64,000 nucleotides of DNA from Methylobacterium sp. Leaf108 (GCF_001423265.1 NZ_LMND01000030.1:334996-398995); one strand, 5' to 3'. Numbered from the stretch's first letter, positions 9,700 through 19,026 are shown. The notes: generated by a model not told the origin, from the sequence alone. A program made the numbers and translations.

Positions 9700-11763
9700 A
9701 TGAGCGCGAACGCGACCATCGCCGAGGTCAAGCGCGACAAACCCTGGATCATCCGGACCTATGCCGGGCACTCCAACGCCAAGGAATCGAACGCGCTCTA
9801 CCGGGGCAACCTCGCCAAGGGCCAGACCGGCCTCTCGGTGGCCTTCGACCTGCCGACCCAGACCGGCTACGACCCGGACCACGAACTCGCCCGCGGCGAA
9901 GTCGGCAAGGTCGGCGTCTCGATCGCGCACCTGGGCGACATGCGGACCCTGTTCGCCGACATCCCGCTCAGCCAGATGAACACCTCGATGACGATCAACG
10001 CCACGGCGCCGTGGCTGCTGTCGCTCTACCTCGCGGTGGCCGAGGAGCAGGGCGTGCCGCTCAGCGGGCTGCAGGGGACGACGCAGAACGACATCATCAA
10101 GGAGTACCTGTCGCGCGGCACCTACGTATTCCCGCCAGCACCCTCCCTTCGGCTGACCAAGGACGTGATCCTGTTCACGACCAAGGAAGTGCCGAAGTGG
10201 AACCCGATGAACGTCTGCTCCTACCACCTGCAGGAGGCGGGGGCGACGCCGGTCCAGGAGCTGTCCTACGCGCTGGCCATCGCCATCGCGGTGCTCGACA
10301 CCGTGCGCGACGACCCCGATTTCGACGAGGCGAGCTTCGCCGACGTGTTCAGCCGCATCTCGTTCTTCGTGAACGCCGGCATGCGGTTCGTCACCGAGAT
10401 CTGCAAGATGCGGGCGTTCTCCGAACTCTGGGACGAGATCGCCCAGGAGCGCTACGGCATCACCGACCCGAAGAAGCGCATCTTTCGCTACGGCGTCCAG
10501 GTGAATTCGCTCGGCCTCACGGAGCAGCAGCCCGAGAACAACGTCCACCGCATCCTCATCGAGATGCTGGCCGTGACGCTCTCCAAGCGCGCCCGTGCGC
10601 GGGCCGTGCAGCTGCCGGCCTGGAACGAGGCCCTGGGCCTGCCGCGCCCGTGGGACCAGCAGTGGTCCATGCGCATGCAGCAGATCCTCGCCTTCGAGAC
10701 CGACCTCCTCGAATACGACGACATCTTCGACGGCTCCAAGGTCATCGACGCCAAGGTCGAGGACCTCAAGGCGCAGACCCGCGCGGCGCTGGAGCAGATC
10801 GGCGGCATCGGCGGTGCCGTGGCGGCGGTGGAGACCGGGGCCCTCAAGCGGGCGCTGGTGGAATCCAACGCCAAGCGCATCTCGGCCATCGAGGCCGGCG
10901 AACAGATCGTGGTCGGCGTCAACAAGTTCCAGGCCGGCGAGCCCTCCCCCCTCACGGCCGGGGAGGGGGCGATCTTCACCGTCTCCGAGACCGTGGAGAT
11001 GGAGGCCGAGCAGGGCATCCGCGCCTGGCGGGCCAAGCGCGACCAGAAGGCGGTGGACAAGGCCCTCGACGAGCTCGAGGCGGCGGCGCGCTCGGGTGCC
11101 AACATCATGCCGGTCTCCATCGCCGCCGCGAAGGCGGGGGTCACCACCGGCGAATGGGGCGGGCGCCTGCGCGAGGTCTTCGGCGAGTACCGCGCACCCA
11201 CCGGCGTCACGCTGGAGACGGTGTCGTCGGGCGCGGCCGAGGAGGCCAAGCTCCTCATCGCCGACCTCGGCGAGCGGCTCGGCGAGCAGCCGCGGATGGT
11301 GGTGGGCAAGCCCGGGCTCGACGGCCATTCCAACGGCGCCGAGCAGATCGCGCTGCGCGCCCGCGACGTGGGCTTCGACGTGACCTACGACGGCATCCGC
11401 CAGACCCCGGCGGAGATCGTGGCCAAGGCGCGCGAGACCGGCGCCCATGTGGTCGGCCTGTCGATCCTGTCGGGCAGCCACGTGCCCCTGGTGCGCGACG
11501 TCAAGGCGAAGATGCGGGAGGCCGGCCTCGACCACGTGCCGCTGGTGGTGGGCGGCATCATCTCCCCCGACGACGAACTCGTGCTCAAGAACATGGGCGT
11601 GACCGCCGTCTACACGCCCAAGGACTACATCCTCGACACGATCATGATCGGCATCGCCAAGGTCGTCGGGCGCGCGCTGGACAAGCAGGCCGCCGAACGG
11701 GCGGACGCGGCGGCCGGCGTGGCGGGCTCCGCGCCGCGCGACGGCGCCGAGAAGGTGTTCTGA
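9700..11763 (+). CDS. ecm: ethylmalonyl-CoA mutase (adenosylcobalamin-dependent, MeaA)
   Basis: 687 residues. The N-terminal TIM-barrel acyl-CoA mutase domain carries SVAFDLPTQTGYDPDHELAR and SQMNTSMTINATAPWLLSLY. The C-terminal B12-binding domain has Asp541-x-His543-x-x-Gly546 (DGHSNGAEQIA), with LSILSGSH and VVGGIIS downstream. It converts (2R)-ethylmalonyl-CoA to methylsuccinyl-CoA. It was first named meaA in Methylobacterium, where it is also next to ccr. The length and single-subunit form fit Ecm rather than the two-subunit methylmalonyl-CoA mutase. Confidence 0.96.
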   Translation: MSANATIAEVKRDKPWIIRTYAGHSNAKESNALYRGNLAKGQTGLSVAFDLPTQTGYDPDHELARGEVGKVGVSIAHLGDMRTLFADIPLSQMNTSMTINATAPWLLSLYLAVAEEQGVPLSGLQGTTQNDIIKEYLSRGTYVFPPAPSLRLTKDVILFTTKEVPKWNPMNVCSYHLQEAGATPVQELSYALAIAIAVLDTVRDDPDFDEASFADVFSRISFFVNAGMRFVTEICKMRAFSELWDEIAQERYGITDPKKRIFRYGVQVNSLGLTEQQPENNVHRILIEMLAVTLSKRARARAVQLPAWNEALGLPRPWDQQWSMRMQQILAFETDLLEYDDIFDGSKVIDAKVEDLKAQTRAALEQIGGIGGAVAAVETGALKRALVESNAKRISAIEAGEQIVVGVNKFQAGEPSPLTAGEGAIFTVSETVEMEAEQGIRAWRAKRDQKAVDKALDELEAAARSGANIMPVSIAAAKAGVTTGEWGGRLREVFGEYRAPTGVTLETVSSGAAEEAKLLIADLGERLGEQPRMVVGKPGLDGHSNGAEQIALRARDVGFDVTYDGIRQTPAEIVAKARETGAHVVGLSILSGSHVPLVRDVKAKMREAGLDHVPLVVGGIISPDDELVLKNMGVTAVYTPKDYILDTIMIGIAKVVGRALDKQAAERADAAAGVAGSAPRDGAEKVF

Positions 11764-11797
11764 GGGCCGCCCGGCGCGACACGGCCTGCCTGTCCCG

Positions 11798-12805
11798 ATG
11801 ACCTTCGCGCCCCTCGTCGCCGTTCCCCTTGCCGCCGGGTTGAGCGTCGGGCTCGTGATCGCCCTGCGTCCCCTCCTCGTTCGCTATGCCCTGGCCCGGC
11901 CGAACGCGCGCTCGAGCCACAGTGTGCCGACGCCCCAGGGCGGCGGCATCGCGGTGGTCGTCGCGGCCATCGCGGCGACGGGTCTCCTGGTCGCCGGGCA
12001 GGCCGACGACCTGGCGGTCATCGAGGTCGTCGTCCTCGGCCTCGCCGCCACCGCCCTCGCCATCGTCGGCGCCGTGGACGACATCCGGCCGCTGCCGGCC
12101 TCTTTGCGGCTCGTCCTACAGGGCCTCGTGGTCGCCGGGCTGGTCGCCGCGGTGGGCGGACGGCTCCTGCCCGCGATCCCGCTGCCGCTCGAGCGGGGGC
12201 TCGCCATCCTCGCCGGGCTCTGGTTCGTGAACCTTACCAACTTCATGGACGGGCTCGACTGGATGACGGTGGCCGAGATGGTGCCGCTGTGCGCGGCGCT
12301 CGCCCTCCTCGGCCTGGCCGGCGGCCTCGATCCGCTTCCGGTGCTCGTGGCGGCGTCCCTACTCGGGGCGCTCCTGGGCTTCGCGCCCTTCAACCGCCCG
12401 GTGGCGCGGCTCTTCCTCGGCGATGTCGGCTCGCTGCCGATCGGACTCGCCGTCGCCTGGCTGCTCTACCGCCTCGCCCTTGATGGCGGCCTCGCCGCGG
12501 CGATCCTCCTGCCGCTCTATTATCTGGCGGATGCGACGATCACCCTGGTCCGCAGGGCGGCCCGCGGCGAACGGGTGTGGGAGGCGCACCGCAGCCACTA
12601 CTACCAGCTTGCCACCGTCAACGGCCTGTCGGTGATGGGCGTGGTGACCCGGGTCTTCTTGCTGAACCTCGGGCTCGCGGCCCTGGCCGGGCTCACCTTG
12701 CTTTGGCCGTCCTGGCCCGTCACGCTCGGCGCACTGGCGCTCGGAGCGGGCGCGGTCGCCTGGGTGCTGCGCGGCTTCTCGCATCCCCGCCCGAAGATGG
12801 GATGA
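11798..12805 (+). CDS. undecaprenyl-phosphate sugar-1-phosphate transferase, MraY/WecA/WbpL family
   Basis: 335 residues with about ten membrane helices. Family motifs are visible: RPNARSSHSVPTPQGGG near the N-terminus, AIVGAVDDIRPLP (DD motif), FVNLTNFMDGLDWMT (the NxxNxxDGxD catalytic element) and the HRSHYYQLA loop. These enzymes start lipid-linked glycan assembly by transferring a sugar phosphate to undecaprenyl phosphate. The ATGA overlap with the downstream epimerase suggests they work on the same glycan, probably O-antigen or exopolysaccharide. The exact sugar cannot be read from sequence. Confidence 0.88.
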   Translation: MTFAPLVAVPLAAGLSVGLVIALRPLLVRYALARPNARSSHSVPTPQGGGIAVVVAAIAATGLLVAGQADDLAVIEVVVLGLAATALAIVGAVDDIRPLPASLRLVLQGLVVAGLVAAVGGRLLPAIPLPLERGLAILAGLWFVNLTNFMDGLDWMTVAEMVPLCAALALLGLAGGLDPLPVLVAASLLGALLGFAPFNRPVARLFLGDVGSLPIGLAVAWLLYRLALDGGLAAAILLPLYYLADATITLVRRAARGERVWEAHRSHYYQLATVNGLSVMGVVTRVFLLNLGLAALAGLTLLWPSWPVTLGALALGAGAVAWVLRGFSHPRPKMG

Positions 12806-13761
12806 GGACCGAACGCGTGGGCGGACCGCTGATCGCGCTGACCGGCGCCACAGGCTTCATCGGGCGCCATCTCCTGCGCAGCCTGTCCGCCCGCGGCTTT
12901 CGCGTGCGCGTGCTGCTGCGCCGGCCGGTGTCGGTGCCGGACGGGGCGAGCGGCGCCGTCGTCGGCGACCTTACCCGGCCGATGAACATGGCCGCGGCCC
13001 TCGCCGGCGTCGATGCCGTCGTCCATTCCGCCGGGCTGGCGCATGCGATGTCGGGCGCGCCGGAAGACGACTACCGCGCCTCCAACACCGAGGCGACGCG
13101 CCGGCTCGGGGAGGCCGCGGCGCGGGCGCGGGTGCGCCGGTTCGTGTTCCTGTCCTCGATCCGGGCCCAGACCGGGTGGAGCGCGCCGGGCGTCGTGCGC
13201 GACACCGACGAACCGGCTCCCACCGACGCCTACGGCCGGTCCAAACGCGATGCCGAGGTGGCGCTGTCGCGACTCGACATCGACTGGGTCGCCCTGCGCC
13301 CGGTGCTGGTCTACGGCGCCGGCATGAAGGGCAACATCGCATCGCTCATGGCACTGGCGCGCTCGCCCTATCCGCTGCCGCTCGCCAGCCTCGGGGGACG
13401 TCGCTCCCTCGTCTCGCTGGAGAGCCTGTCCGACGCGGTGATGACGGCCCTGGACGCGCCGGCTCCCCTGCGCCGATCCCTCGTCGTGGCCGAGCCCGAT
13501 CCGCTGACGCTGCCCGAGATGATCGCGGCGTTCCGTGAGGGGCTCGGCCGCCGGGCCGGCCTGCTGCCGTGCCCGCCGGCGCTGCTGGAACTCGCCTGCC
13601 GCCTCGGCGGGCGCAGCGAGGCCTTCGCCCGGGTCGCCTCCGACCTGGTGGCGGATTCGGCCGGCTTGTCGGCCCTCGGCTGGGTTCCGCGCACGACGAG
13701 TCGCGCCGGTCTCGCCGCTTTGGCGCGTTCGACCGCCGAGGCGGACGGCCCGTCCACATAA
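12802..13761 (+). CDS. NAD-dependent epimerase/dehydratase (UDP-sugar epimerase family)
   Basis: 319 residues, extended SDR family. The Rossmann motif LTGATGFIGRHLL (GxxGxxG) is near residue 12. SSIRAQTG carries the catalytic Ser and YGRSK the Tyr-x-x-x-Lys pair. The start ATG at 12802 overlaps the stop of the sugar transferase (ATGA). In polysaccharide clusters, similar genes reduce or epimerise the UDP-sugar used by the WbpL-type transferase. Substrate unknown. Confidence 0.85.
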   Translation: MRTERVGGPLIALTGATGFIGRHLLRSLSARGFRVRVLLRRPVSVPDGASGAVVGDLTRPMNMAAALAGVDAVVHSAGLAHAMSGAPEDDYRASNTEATRRLGEAAARARVRRFVFLSSIRAQTGWSAPGVVRDTDEPAPTDAYGRSKRDAEVALSRLDIDWVALRPVLVYGAGMKGNIASLMALARSPYPLPLASLGGRRSLVSLESLSDAVMTALDAPAPLRRSLVVAEPDPLTLPEMIAAFREGLGRRAGLLPCPPALLELACRLGGRSEAFARVASDLVADSAGLSALGWVPRTTSRAGLAALARSTAEADGPST

Positions 13762-13784
13762 TCGAGACCTCCGAGCCTCCTCGA

Positions 13785-15788
13785 TCAGCCCTGGAGGGCG
13801 AGGCTCGCGGTCACGGACGCGGCGGCGTCATGGGAGGGAGCCGGCACGTCGACGCTCGCCGACGCTGCCACGCGGTGACGGAAATCCGGGATCGCCTCCT
13901 CGAACACCGCCTCGGCCGCCGCCCTGTCGCCCGCCGTCACCGCCGCCTGAAGACGGACGATCCAGCCGTCGAGGATCCTACGGTCGGCGAAGATCGGCTT
14001 GGCCGCCATCACGCCGTCGATCCCGTCGAGGCTGACGCGGGGTTCCTCGCGGGCGAACAGGATCTCGTTGAGGCGCTCGCCGGGCCTTGCGCCGGTGACC
14101 GCGATCTCGATGTCCTCGCCGGGCTCGAAGCCGGCGAGCCGGATCATGCGCTCGGCGAGATCGCGGATGCGCACCGGCTGGCCCATCTTGAGGACGTAGA
14201 CCGCCGCGCGCTGGTCGGTGGCGGCATCGGGGGCCGCCCGTCCCTCGCGGTCGGCATGGGAGGCGGCGGTGAGGACGAGGTCTGCGGCCTCGCGCACCGT
14301 CATGAAGTAGCGCACCATGTCGGGGTGGGTCACGGTGACGGGACCGCCGCGGGCGATCTGCGCCTTGAACACCGGCACCACCGAGCCGACAGAGCCCAGT
14401 ACGTTGCCGAAGCGCACCGCGATCAGCCGGGTCGGGCAGCGCGCGCCGCCGGCCGCCTGCTCGGCGTCGTGGGCCTGCGCCACCATCTCGGCGAGGCGCT
14501 TGGTGACGCCGAGCTGCGACACCGGCTCGATCGCCTTGTCGGTGGAGATCATCACCATGGCCCGGGCGCCCGTGGCCAGGGTCGCCTCGGCGACGTTGAT
14601 CGAGCCGAAGACGTTGGTCTTGATGCCCTCGGTCCAGTCGCGCTCCAGATAGGGCACCTGCTTGAGCGCGGCCGCGTGGAACACGTAGTCGGGCCGGAAC
14701 GCCGCGAAGACCTCGCGCAGGCGCGTGCCGTCGCGGATGTCGGCGAGCGCGCCGCTGACTTCGGCCTGCGCATCCTGGAGCGCCGGCTGGTTGAGGACGC
14801 CGTGGAGCGCGGGCTCGGAACTCTCCACCACCAGGACGGCGCTGGCTCCGAAGGCCACCGCGCGCGCGCAGATCTCGGCGCCGATCGACCCGCCGCCGCC
14901 GGTGACGATCACCCGCGACCCGTGCAGGAAGCGTTCGAGCCGCGGCCGGTCGATCGACACGGTCGGGCGCAGCAGCAGGTCCTCGATCTCGAGGGGCGCG
15001 AGTTCGGTGTCGCGCATGCCGTCGCCCAGGCTCGTCGCCCGCGACAGCGGCAGGCCGAGGCGGCGGGCGCGCGCGATGAGGTCGTCGGGCTCGGATTCCG
15101 GCGCCAGCGCGCTCGGGGTCGCCACGAGGCGTCGAACCGGCGTGCCCCGCTCGGCCAGTCCCGCGATGACCGCTTCGAGGTCGGAAAAGCCGCCGAGCAC
15201 GGGCACGCCGCGCATGGTCTGGCCGGCTTCGTCGGCGCGGGGCGACAGGATGCCCTTGGGAGAGAGGCGGCGGATCGATCCCGCCTCGATCGCCCTCAGC
15301 ACGATCTCGATGTCCGACCCGCGGCCGAGCAGGAGCGTCGGCGTCGAGGCGTTGCGGGCCTGGGTCTGGCGCGAGCGGGCGTATTTGACGTAGCGGAACG
15401 CCAGCCGCATGCCGCCGAGCAGGAACACCTGCAGCACCCAGTACAGCCCGATGGCGATCTTTCCGAAGAAATAGAACCCGTACATCGTCGAGGAGACGAG
15501 CACGTAGTCGAGCACCAGCAGCGTCAGGGCCAGGACGCTGGCGGCCCGCACGATGCCGGCGAGATCGGGCAGCGAGGCGAAGCGCCACTTGGTGCGGTAG
15601 AGCCTGAACCGGGCGTAGACGAAGCCGGCGAACAGCACGAACGGCGGCAGTAGGAGCGGAAGCGCGTGCAATCGCTCGGCGAGGAGGGCGCCGTCGAACC
15701 GGAATACGAAGGTGAGGATCACGGCCAGCGCGGTCGCCACGAGATCGTGGGCGACCATCACCGCCAGTTTGTATGTGCGCTGCTGCAT
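13785..15788 (-). CDS. FlaA1/CapD/WbpM-like membrane nucleotide-sugar epimerase/dehydratase
   Basis: 667 residues. Four N-terminal membrane helices (about 8-120) are followed by a CoA-binding-like domain and a C-terminal SDR domain with VTGGGGSIGAEICARA and STDKAIEPVSQLGVTKRLAE. Proteins of this architecture (WbpM, PglF, CapD) are C4,C6-dehydratases or epimerases making UDP-2-acetamido-dideoxy sugars. Met at 15788 begins MQQRTYKLAVMVAHDL; the TTG at 15833 is less likely. It converges with the epimerase gene with only 23 bases between stops. Confidence 0.87.
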   Translation of the reverse strand: MQQRTYKLAVMVAHDLVATALAVILTFVFRFDGALLAERLHALPLLLPPFVLFAGFVYARFRLYRTKWRFASLPDLAGIVRAASVLALTLLVLDYVLVSSTMYGFYFFGKIAIGLYWVLQVFLLGGMRLAFRYVKYARSRQTQARNASTPTLLLGRGSDIEIVLRAIEAGSIRRLSPKGILSPRADEAGQTMRGVPVLGGFSDLEAVIAGLAERGTPVRRLVATPSALAPESEPDDLIARARRLGLPLSRATSLGDGMRDTELAPLEIEDLLLRPTVSIDRPRLERFLHGSRVIVTGGGGSIGAEICARAVAFGASAVLVVESSEPALHGVLNQPALQDAQAEVSGALADIRDGTRLREVFAAFRPDYVFHAAALKQVPYLERDWTEGIKTNVFGSINVAEATLATGARAMVMISTDKAIEPVSQLGVTKRLAEMVAQAHDAEQAAGGARCPTRLIAVRFGNVLGSVGSVVPVFKAQIARGGPVTVTHPDMVRYFMTVREAADLVLTAASHADREGRAAPDAATDQRAAVYVLKMGQPVRIRDLAERMIRLAGFEPGEDIEIAVTGARPGERLNEILFAREEPRVSLDGIDGVMAAKPIFADRRILDGWIVRLQAAVTAGDRAAAEAVFEEAIPDFRHRVAASASVDVPAPSHDAAASVTASLALQG

Positions 15789-15856
15789 GGGCCGCCCGGC
15801 CGGCGGTATCGGCGCGGGCCCGCGCGATGTCAACGCGGGCGCGCCGCCGCCTGCGC

Positions 15857-16198
15857 CTACTCGGCCTCCCGCTGCGGCTTACCGGCCAGCGCCACGTAGA
15901 AGCCGAGCCCGTCGCCCGCCGGCAGCGGGTGGAGACGGTCGACGAAGCCCTTGCGCTTGGCCTCCAGCAGCATCCGCCCGACGGGTTGGAACAGTGTCTC
16001 GCCGCCGCCCTCCGGGGGAGGCGCGAGGCGGATCGCCACGGTCTTGCCGCGCGAGAAGCGGCTGCGCTCGATCATCTCCTTGAGCGAAGCCTCGGCGGTG
16101 GGCCTGTTGGTCTCGCGCAGGTCGAGAACCGATTCGGCGTCGGTGACGCCGAGGGAACCGCGCAGCTTGTCGGCGTTGACGTCTTCGAAATGGGGCAA
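15857..16198 (-). CDS. small Smr-like domain protein (uncertain)
   Basis: 113 residues from a TTG at 16198 with AGGA 9 bases upstream; a longer reading frame upstream is Pro/Arg-rich and unlikely. The core VLDLRETNRPTAEASLKEMI followed by a basic strand and VGRMLLEAKRKGFVDRLHPL resembles an Smr domain, in which DLR starts a fold that can act on nucleic acid. Clear catalytic motifs are not visible, so the call is tentative. It is followed by two Uma2-family genes on the same strand. Confidence 0.5.
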   Translation of the reverse strand: MPHFEDVNADKLRGSLGVTDAESVLDLRETNRPTAEASLKEMIERSRFSRGKTVAIRLAPPPEGGGETLFQPVGRMLLEAKRKGFVDRLHPLPAGDGLGFYVALAGKPQREAE

Positions 16199-16232
16199 GG
16201 CGGGTCCTGGGTCGGGCGTTCGGGGCGGCGGG

Positions 16233-16799
16233 TCAGAACACGATGCCGGTGTACACGTCGCGCACCGCGACCGCACCGCCGAGTTCGGGCAGGTCGATCG
16301 CGGCGTCGAGGCCGAGCACCGTCCGGTCCCACTCCCCGGGACCGCTGCGCCGGAACACCTCGATGCGGGCCTCGTCCTGATAGACGATCAGGATGTGCCG
16401 GAGCGTCTCCACCGTCTGGTAGAAATCGACCTTGCGGCCGCGATCGGTCGACAGCGTCGAAGGCGAGAGGACTTCGGCCACGAGCAGCGGATCGGGCGCA
16501 TAGCCGTCGGGGAGCAGCGGCCCGCATCGCACCACCACGTCGGGGATCGGCGCGAAATCGTCCATCGCCTCGCTGAGGATGGCGAGGCCGGGCAGGGCGC
16601 GGCAGCCCTTGTCTCGCGCCACTGGTGAGAGAGCCACGATTAGATTGGCGACGATTCCCTGATGCCGTTCGCGCGGGGGCGACATCAAGATCGGCACGCC
16701 GTCGAGCAGCTCCCAGCGCTCCCAATCGGGCTTGGCCTCGACCCAGGTGCGGAACTCGGCGACGGTCATATGGGTGTAGCGTCGCGCCGCGACGGCCAT
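16233..16799 (-). CDS. Uma2-family (DUF820) putative endonuclease
   Basis: 188 residues from ATG 16799 (MAVAARRYTHMTVAEFRTWV). The Uma2 fold of the PD-(D/E)XK superfamily is recognisable: WELLDGVPILMSPPRERHQ, then PIPDVVVRCGP, DPLLVAEVLSPST and KVDFYQTVETLRHILIVYQDE. These elements supply the Asp, Glu and Lys of the nuclease core. The biological role of Uma2 proteins is unknown; they are often multicopy. A related, broken copy lies immediately upstream. Confidence 0.85.
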   Translation of the reverse strand: MAVAARRYTHMTVAEFRTWVEAKPDWERWELLDGVPILMSPPRERHQGIVANLIVALSPVARDKGCRALPGLAILSEAMDDFAPIPDVVVRCGPLLPDGYAPDPLLVAEVLSPSTLSTDRGRKVDFYQTVETLRHILIVYQDEARIEVFRRSGPGEWDRTVLGLDAAIDLPELGGAVAVRDVYTGIVF

Positions 16800-16869
16800 G
16801 GCACGCCCTCCCGATGGAAGCGGCGATGGTAGCACCCCGCCGGAGCGCCGCAACACCGCAGCCGCCTCG

Positions 16870-17431
16870 TCAGAACGTCACGCGCGCGTAGATGTCGCCG
16901 ACGGCCAGCGAACCGCCGAGTTCGGGCAGCTCGATCACCCCGCCGAGACCGAGGCCGTGCATGCTCCAACCGTCGCCGCGACTCCAGAGTTCGACCCTTG
17001 GGCTGGTCCTGGTAGACGATCAGGAAGGTGCGCAGGCTCTGCACGGAGCGATGGAAACCGGTGTTGCGGCCGAGATCGTCGGTCATGGTCGACGGGGACA
17101 GCACCTCGGCCACGAGCACCGGATCATGGGTGTAACCGTCCGGCGGCAGCGGCCCGCAGATGACCACGACGTCGGGGATCGGCCCGACATCGTCCATCGC
17201 CGCGCTGAGGACGCCGAGGCCGGGCAACGCGTTGCGACCGCGCCGCTCGGCAAGGCGATCGAGATGCCGGCCCAACTTCATGACGATGCGCTGATGTCGC
17301 GCGTTCGGCGGCGACATCAGCTCGGGCTCTCCGTCCAGCAACTTCCAACGCTCGTCGTCCGGGCGGTCCGCGACCCAGGTCCGATACTCGGCGACGCTCA
17401 TCCCGGTTTCACGCCGAACCGCGACTGCCAT
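16870..17431 (-). pseudogene. frameshifted second Uma2-family gene
   Basis: The first part, starting MAVAVRRETGMSVAEYRTWV, is intact through LRTFLIVYQDQP and is a close paralogue of the neighbouring gene. After that the frame reads nonsense. The expected continuation (VELWSRGDGWSMHGLGLGG, then VIELPELGGSLAVGDIYARV) is found in another frame, ending at TGA 16870-16872. Removing one G from the run at 16994-16996 would restore a protein of about 186 residues. This is either a true pseudogene or a sequencing error. Confidence 0.8.
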
Positions 17432-17507
17432 GGCTGATCCTTCGTTCGGAGGATCACCGTAGCCGCCGCCAGGCCGTCCGCCACGGTGCGAACGGCCGAG
17501 GTGCCGG

Positions 17508-18953
17508 TCAGCCGTGAACGAGCACGTTGCGGAACTGCCAGGGGTCGCTCTCGTCGATGTCCTCCGGGAACAGGCCGGGGCGGCCGGTAAGCGGGGTCCA
17601 GTCGGTGTACACGCCCACGACCGGGCCGAGATACGGCATCTGGACTTCGAGGCAGCGGCGGAAGTCCATCTCGTCGGCCTCGACGATGCCCGCCTCCGGG
17701 TTTTCCAGCGCCCAGACCATGCCCGCGAGCACGGCGGAGGTCACCTGAAGGCCGGTGGCGTTCTGGTAGGGCGCGATGCGGCGGGTCTCCTCGATGGAGA
17801 GCTGCGAGCCGAACCAGTAGGCGTTCTTGGCGTGGCCGTAGAGCAGCACGCCGAGCTCGTCGATGCCGTCGACGATCTCGGTCTCGTCGAGGATGTGGTG
17901 CTTCTCCTGCACGGCGGCGGCCTTGCCGAACATCTCGTGCAGCGACAGCACGGCGTCGTCGGCCGGATGATAGGCATAGTGACAGGTCGGGCGGTAGGCA
18001 GCGCGGCTCCCCTCCATCACCGTGTAGTAGTCGGAGATCGAGACCGCCTCGTTGTGGGTTACGAGGAAGCCGAACTGCGCCTGGGCGGTGGGGGTCCACG
18101 AGCGCACGCGGGTGTCGGCGCCGGGCTGCAGCAGGTAGATGGCGCAGCGCGAGCCCTTCTCCTGGTCGCGGGCGTTGTCGGGGCGCCAGGTCTCGTGGGT
18201 GCCCCAGCCGAGCTCGGCCGGCTGGTTGCCCTCGGAGACGAAGCCCTCCACCGACCAGGTGTTCACGAACACACCCCGGGGCTTGGGCGTCTTGGCGCGC
18301 TGGGTGTCGCGCTCGGCGATGTGGATGCCCTTGACGCCGACCTCGCGCATGAGCTTGCCCCATTCGGCGCGGGTCTTGGGCTCGGGAGCCGAAAGGCCGA
18401 GGTCGGCCGCCACGTTGAGGAGGCCCTGCTTGACGAACCAGGACACCATGCCGGGGTTGGCCCCGCAGCAGGAGACGGCCGTGGTGCCGCCGGGCGCGGC
18501 GGCCCGGGCGGCGAGGATGTCCTCGCGCAGGGCGTAGTTGGTGCGGTCGCCCTGGCTCTTCGACTTGTCGAAGTAGAAGCCCGGCCAGGGCTCGGCGACG
18601 GTGTCGATGTAGAGGCAGCCGAGCTCGCGGCACAGTTCCATGATGGCGCGGGACGAGGTGTCGACCGAGACGTTGACGCAGAAGCCCTGGCCACCGCCCT
18701 CGGTGAGGAGCGGGGTGAGGACGTCGCGATAGTTCTCGCGGGTCAGCGCCACCTGCTCGAAGCGCAGGCCGTGCCGGTCCGCCAGGGCCTTGTGGGCGTC
18801 GGAGGGCTCGATGACGGTGAAGCGGGCCTTGTCGTACTCGAAGTGGCGCTCGATCAGCGGGAGCGTGCCGCGGCCGATCGAACCGAAGCCGATCATCACG
18901 ATGGGGCCGCTGATGCGCCCGTGCACGGGCCAGGAGGAGGGGGAGTCGGTCAT
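17508..18953 (-). CDS. hss: homospermidine synthase
   Basis: 481 residues, the usual bacterial length. The Rossmann motif VMIGFGSIGRGTLPLIE is near residue 20, with the family sequences TVAEPWPGFYFDK, CCGANPGMVSWFVKQ and GWGTHETWRPDN. The enzyme uses NAD to make sym-homospermidine from putrescine/spermidine in the cytoplasm; homospermidine is a major polyamine of many alphaproteobacteria. ATG 18953 begins MTDSPSSWPVHGRISGPIVM. A leader with two hairpins precedes it. Confidence 0.94.
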   Translation of the reverse strand: MTDSPSSWPVHGRISGPIVMIGFGSIGRGTLPLIERHFEYDKARFTVIEPSDAHKALADRHGLRFEQVALTRENYRDVLTPLLTEGGGQGFCVNVSVDTSSRAIMELCRELGCLYIDTVAEPWPGFYFDKSKSQGDRTNYALREDILAARAAAPGGTTAVSCCGANPGMVSWFVKQGLLNVAADLGLSAPEPKTRAEWGKLMREVGVKGIHIAERDTQRAKTPKPRGVFVNTWSVEGFVSEGNQPAELGWGTHETWRPDNARDQEKGSRCAIYLLQPGADTRVRSWTPTAQAQFGFLVTHNEAVSISDYYTVMEGSRAAYRPTCHYAYHPADDAVLSLHEMFGKAAAVQEKHHILDETEIVDGIDELGVLLYGHAKNAYWFGSQLSIEETRRIAPYQNATGLQVTSAVLAGMVWALENPEAGIVEADEMDFRRCLEVQMPYLGPVVGVYTDWTPLTGRPGLFPEDIDESDPWQFRNVLVHG

Positions 18954-18978
18954 GGCGCGGACGATCCTTCTGGTTCGC

Positions 18979-19026
18979 TCCGGAATCGGGAGTGTCCCGA
19001 TCCCGGAGTTTGCCGGCTTAACCGGC
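18979..19026 (-). promoter_or_regulatory. two tandem hairpins in the hss 5' region
   Basis: Hairpin one spans 18979-19007: 5 bp, one mismatch, then 7 bp around a 3-base loop. Hairpin two spans 19012-19026: GCCGG/CCGGC with a 5-base loop. They end 25 bases before the hss start, and no run of T follows, so they do not look like a terminator. A role in polyamine control of translation or stability is possible but unproven. Confidence 0.4.
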
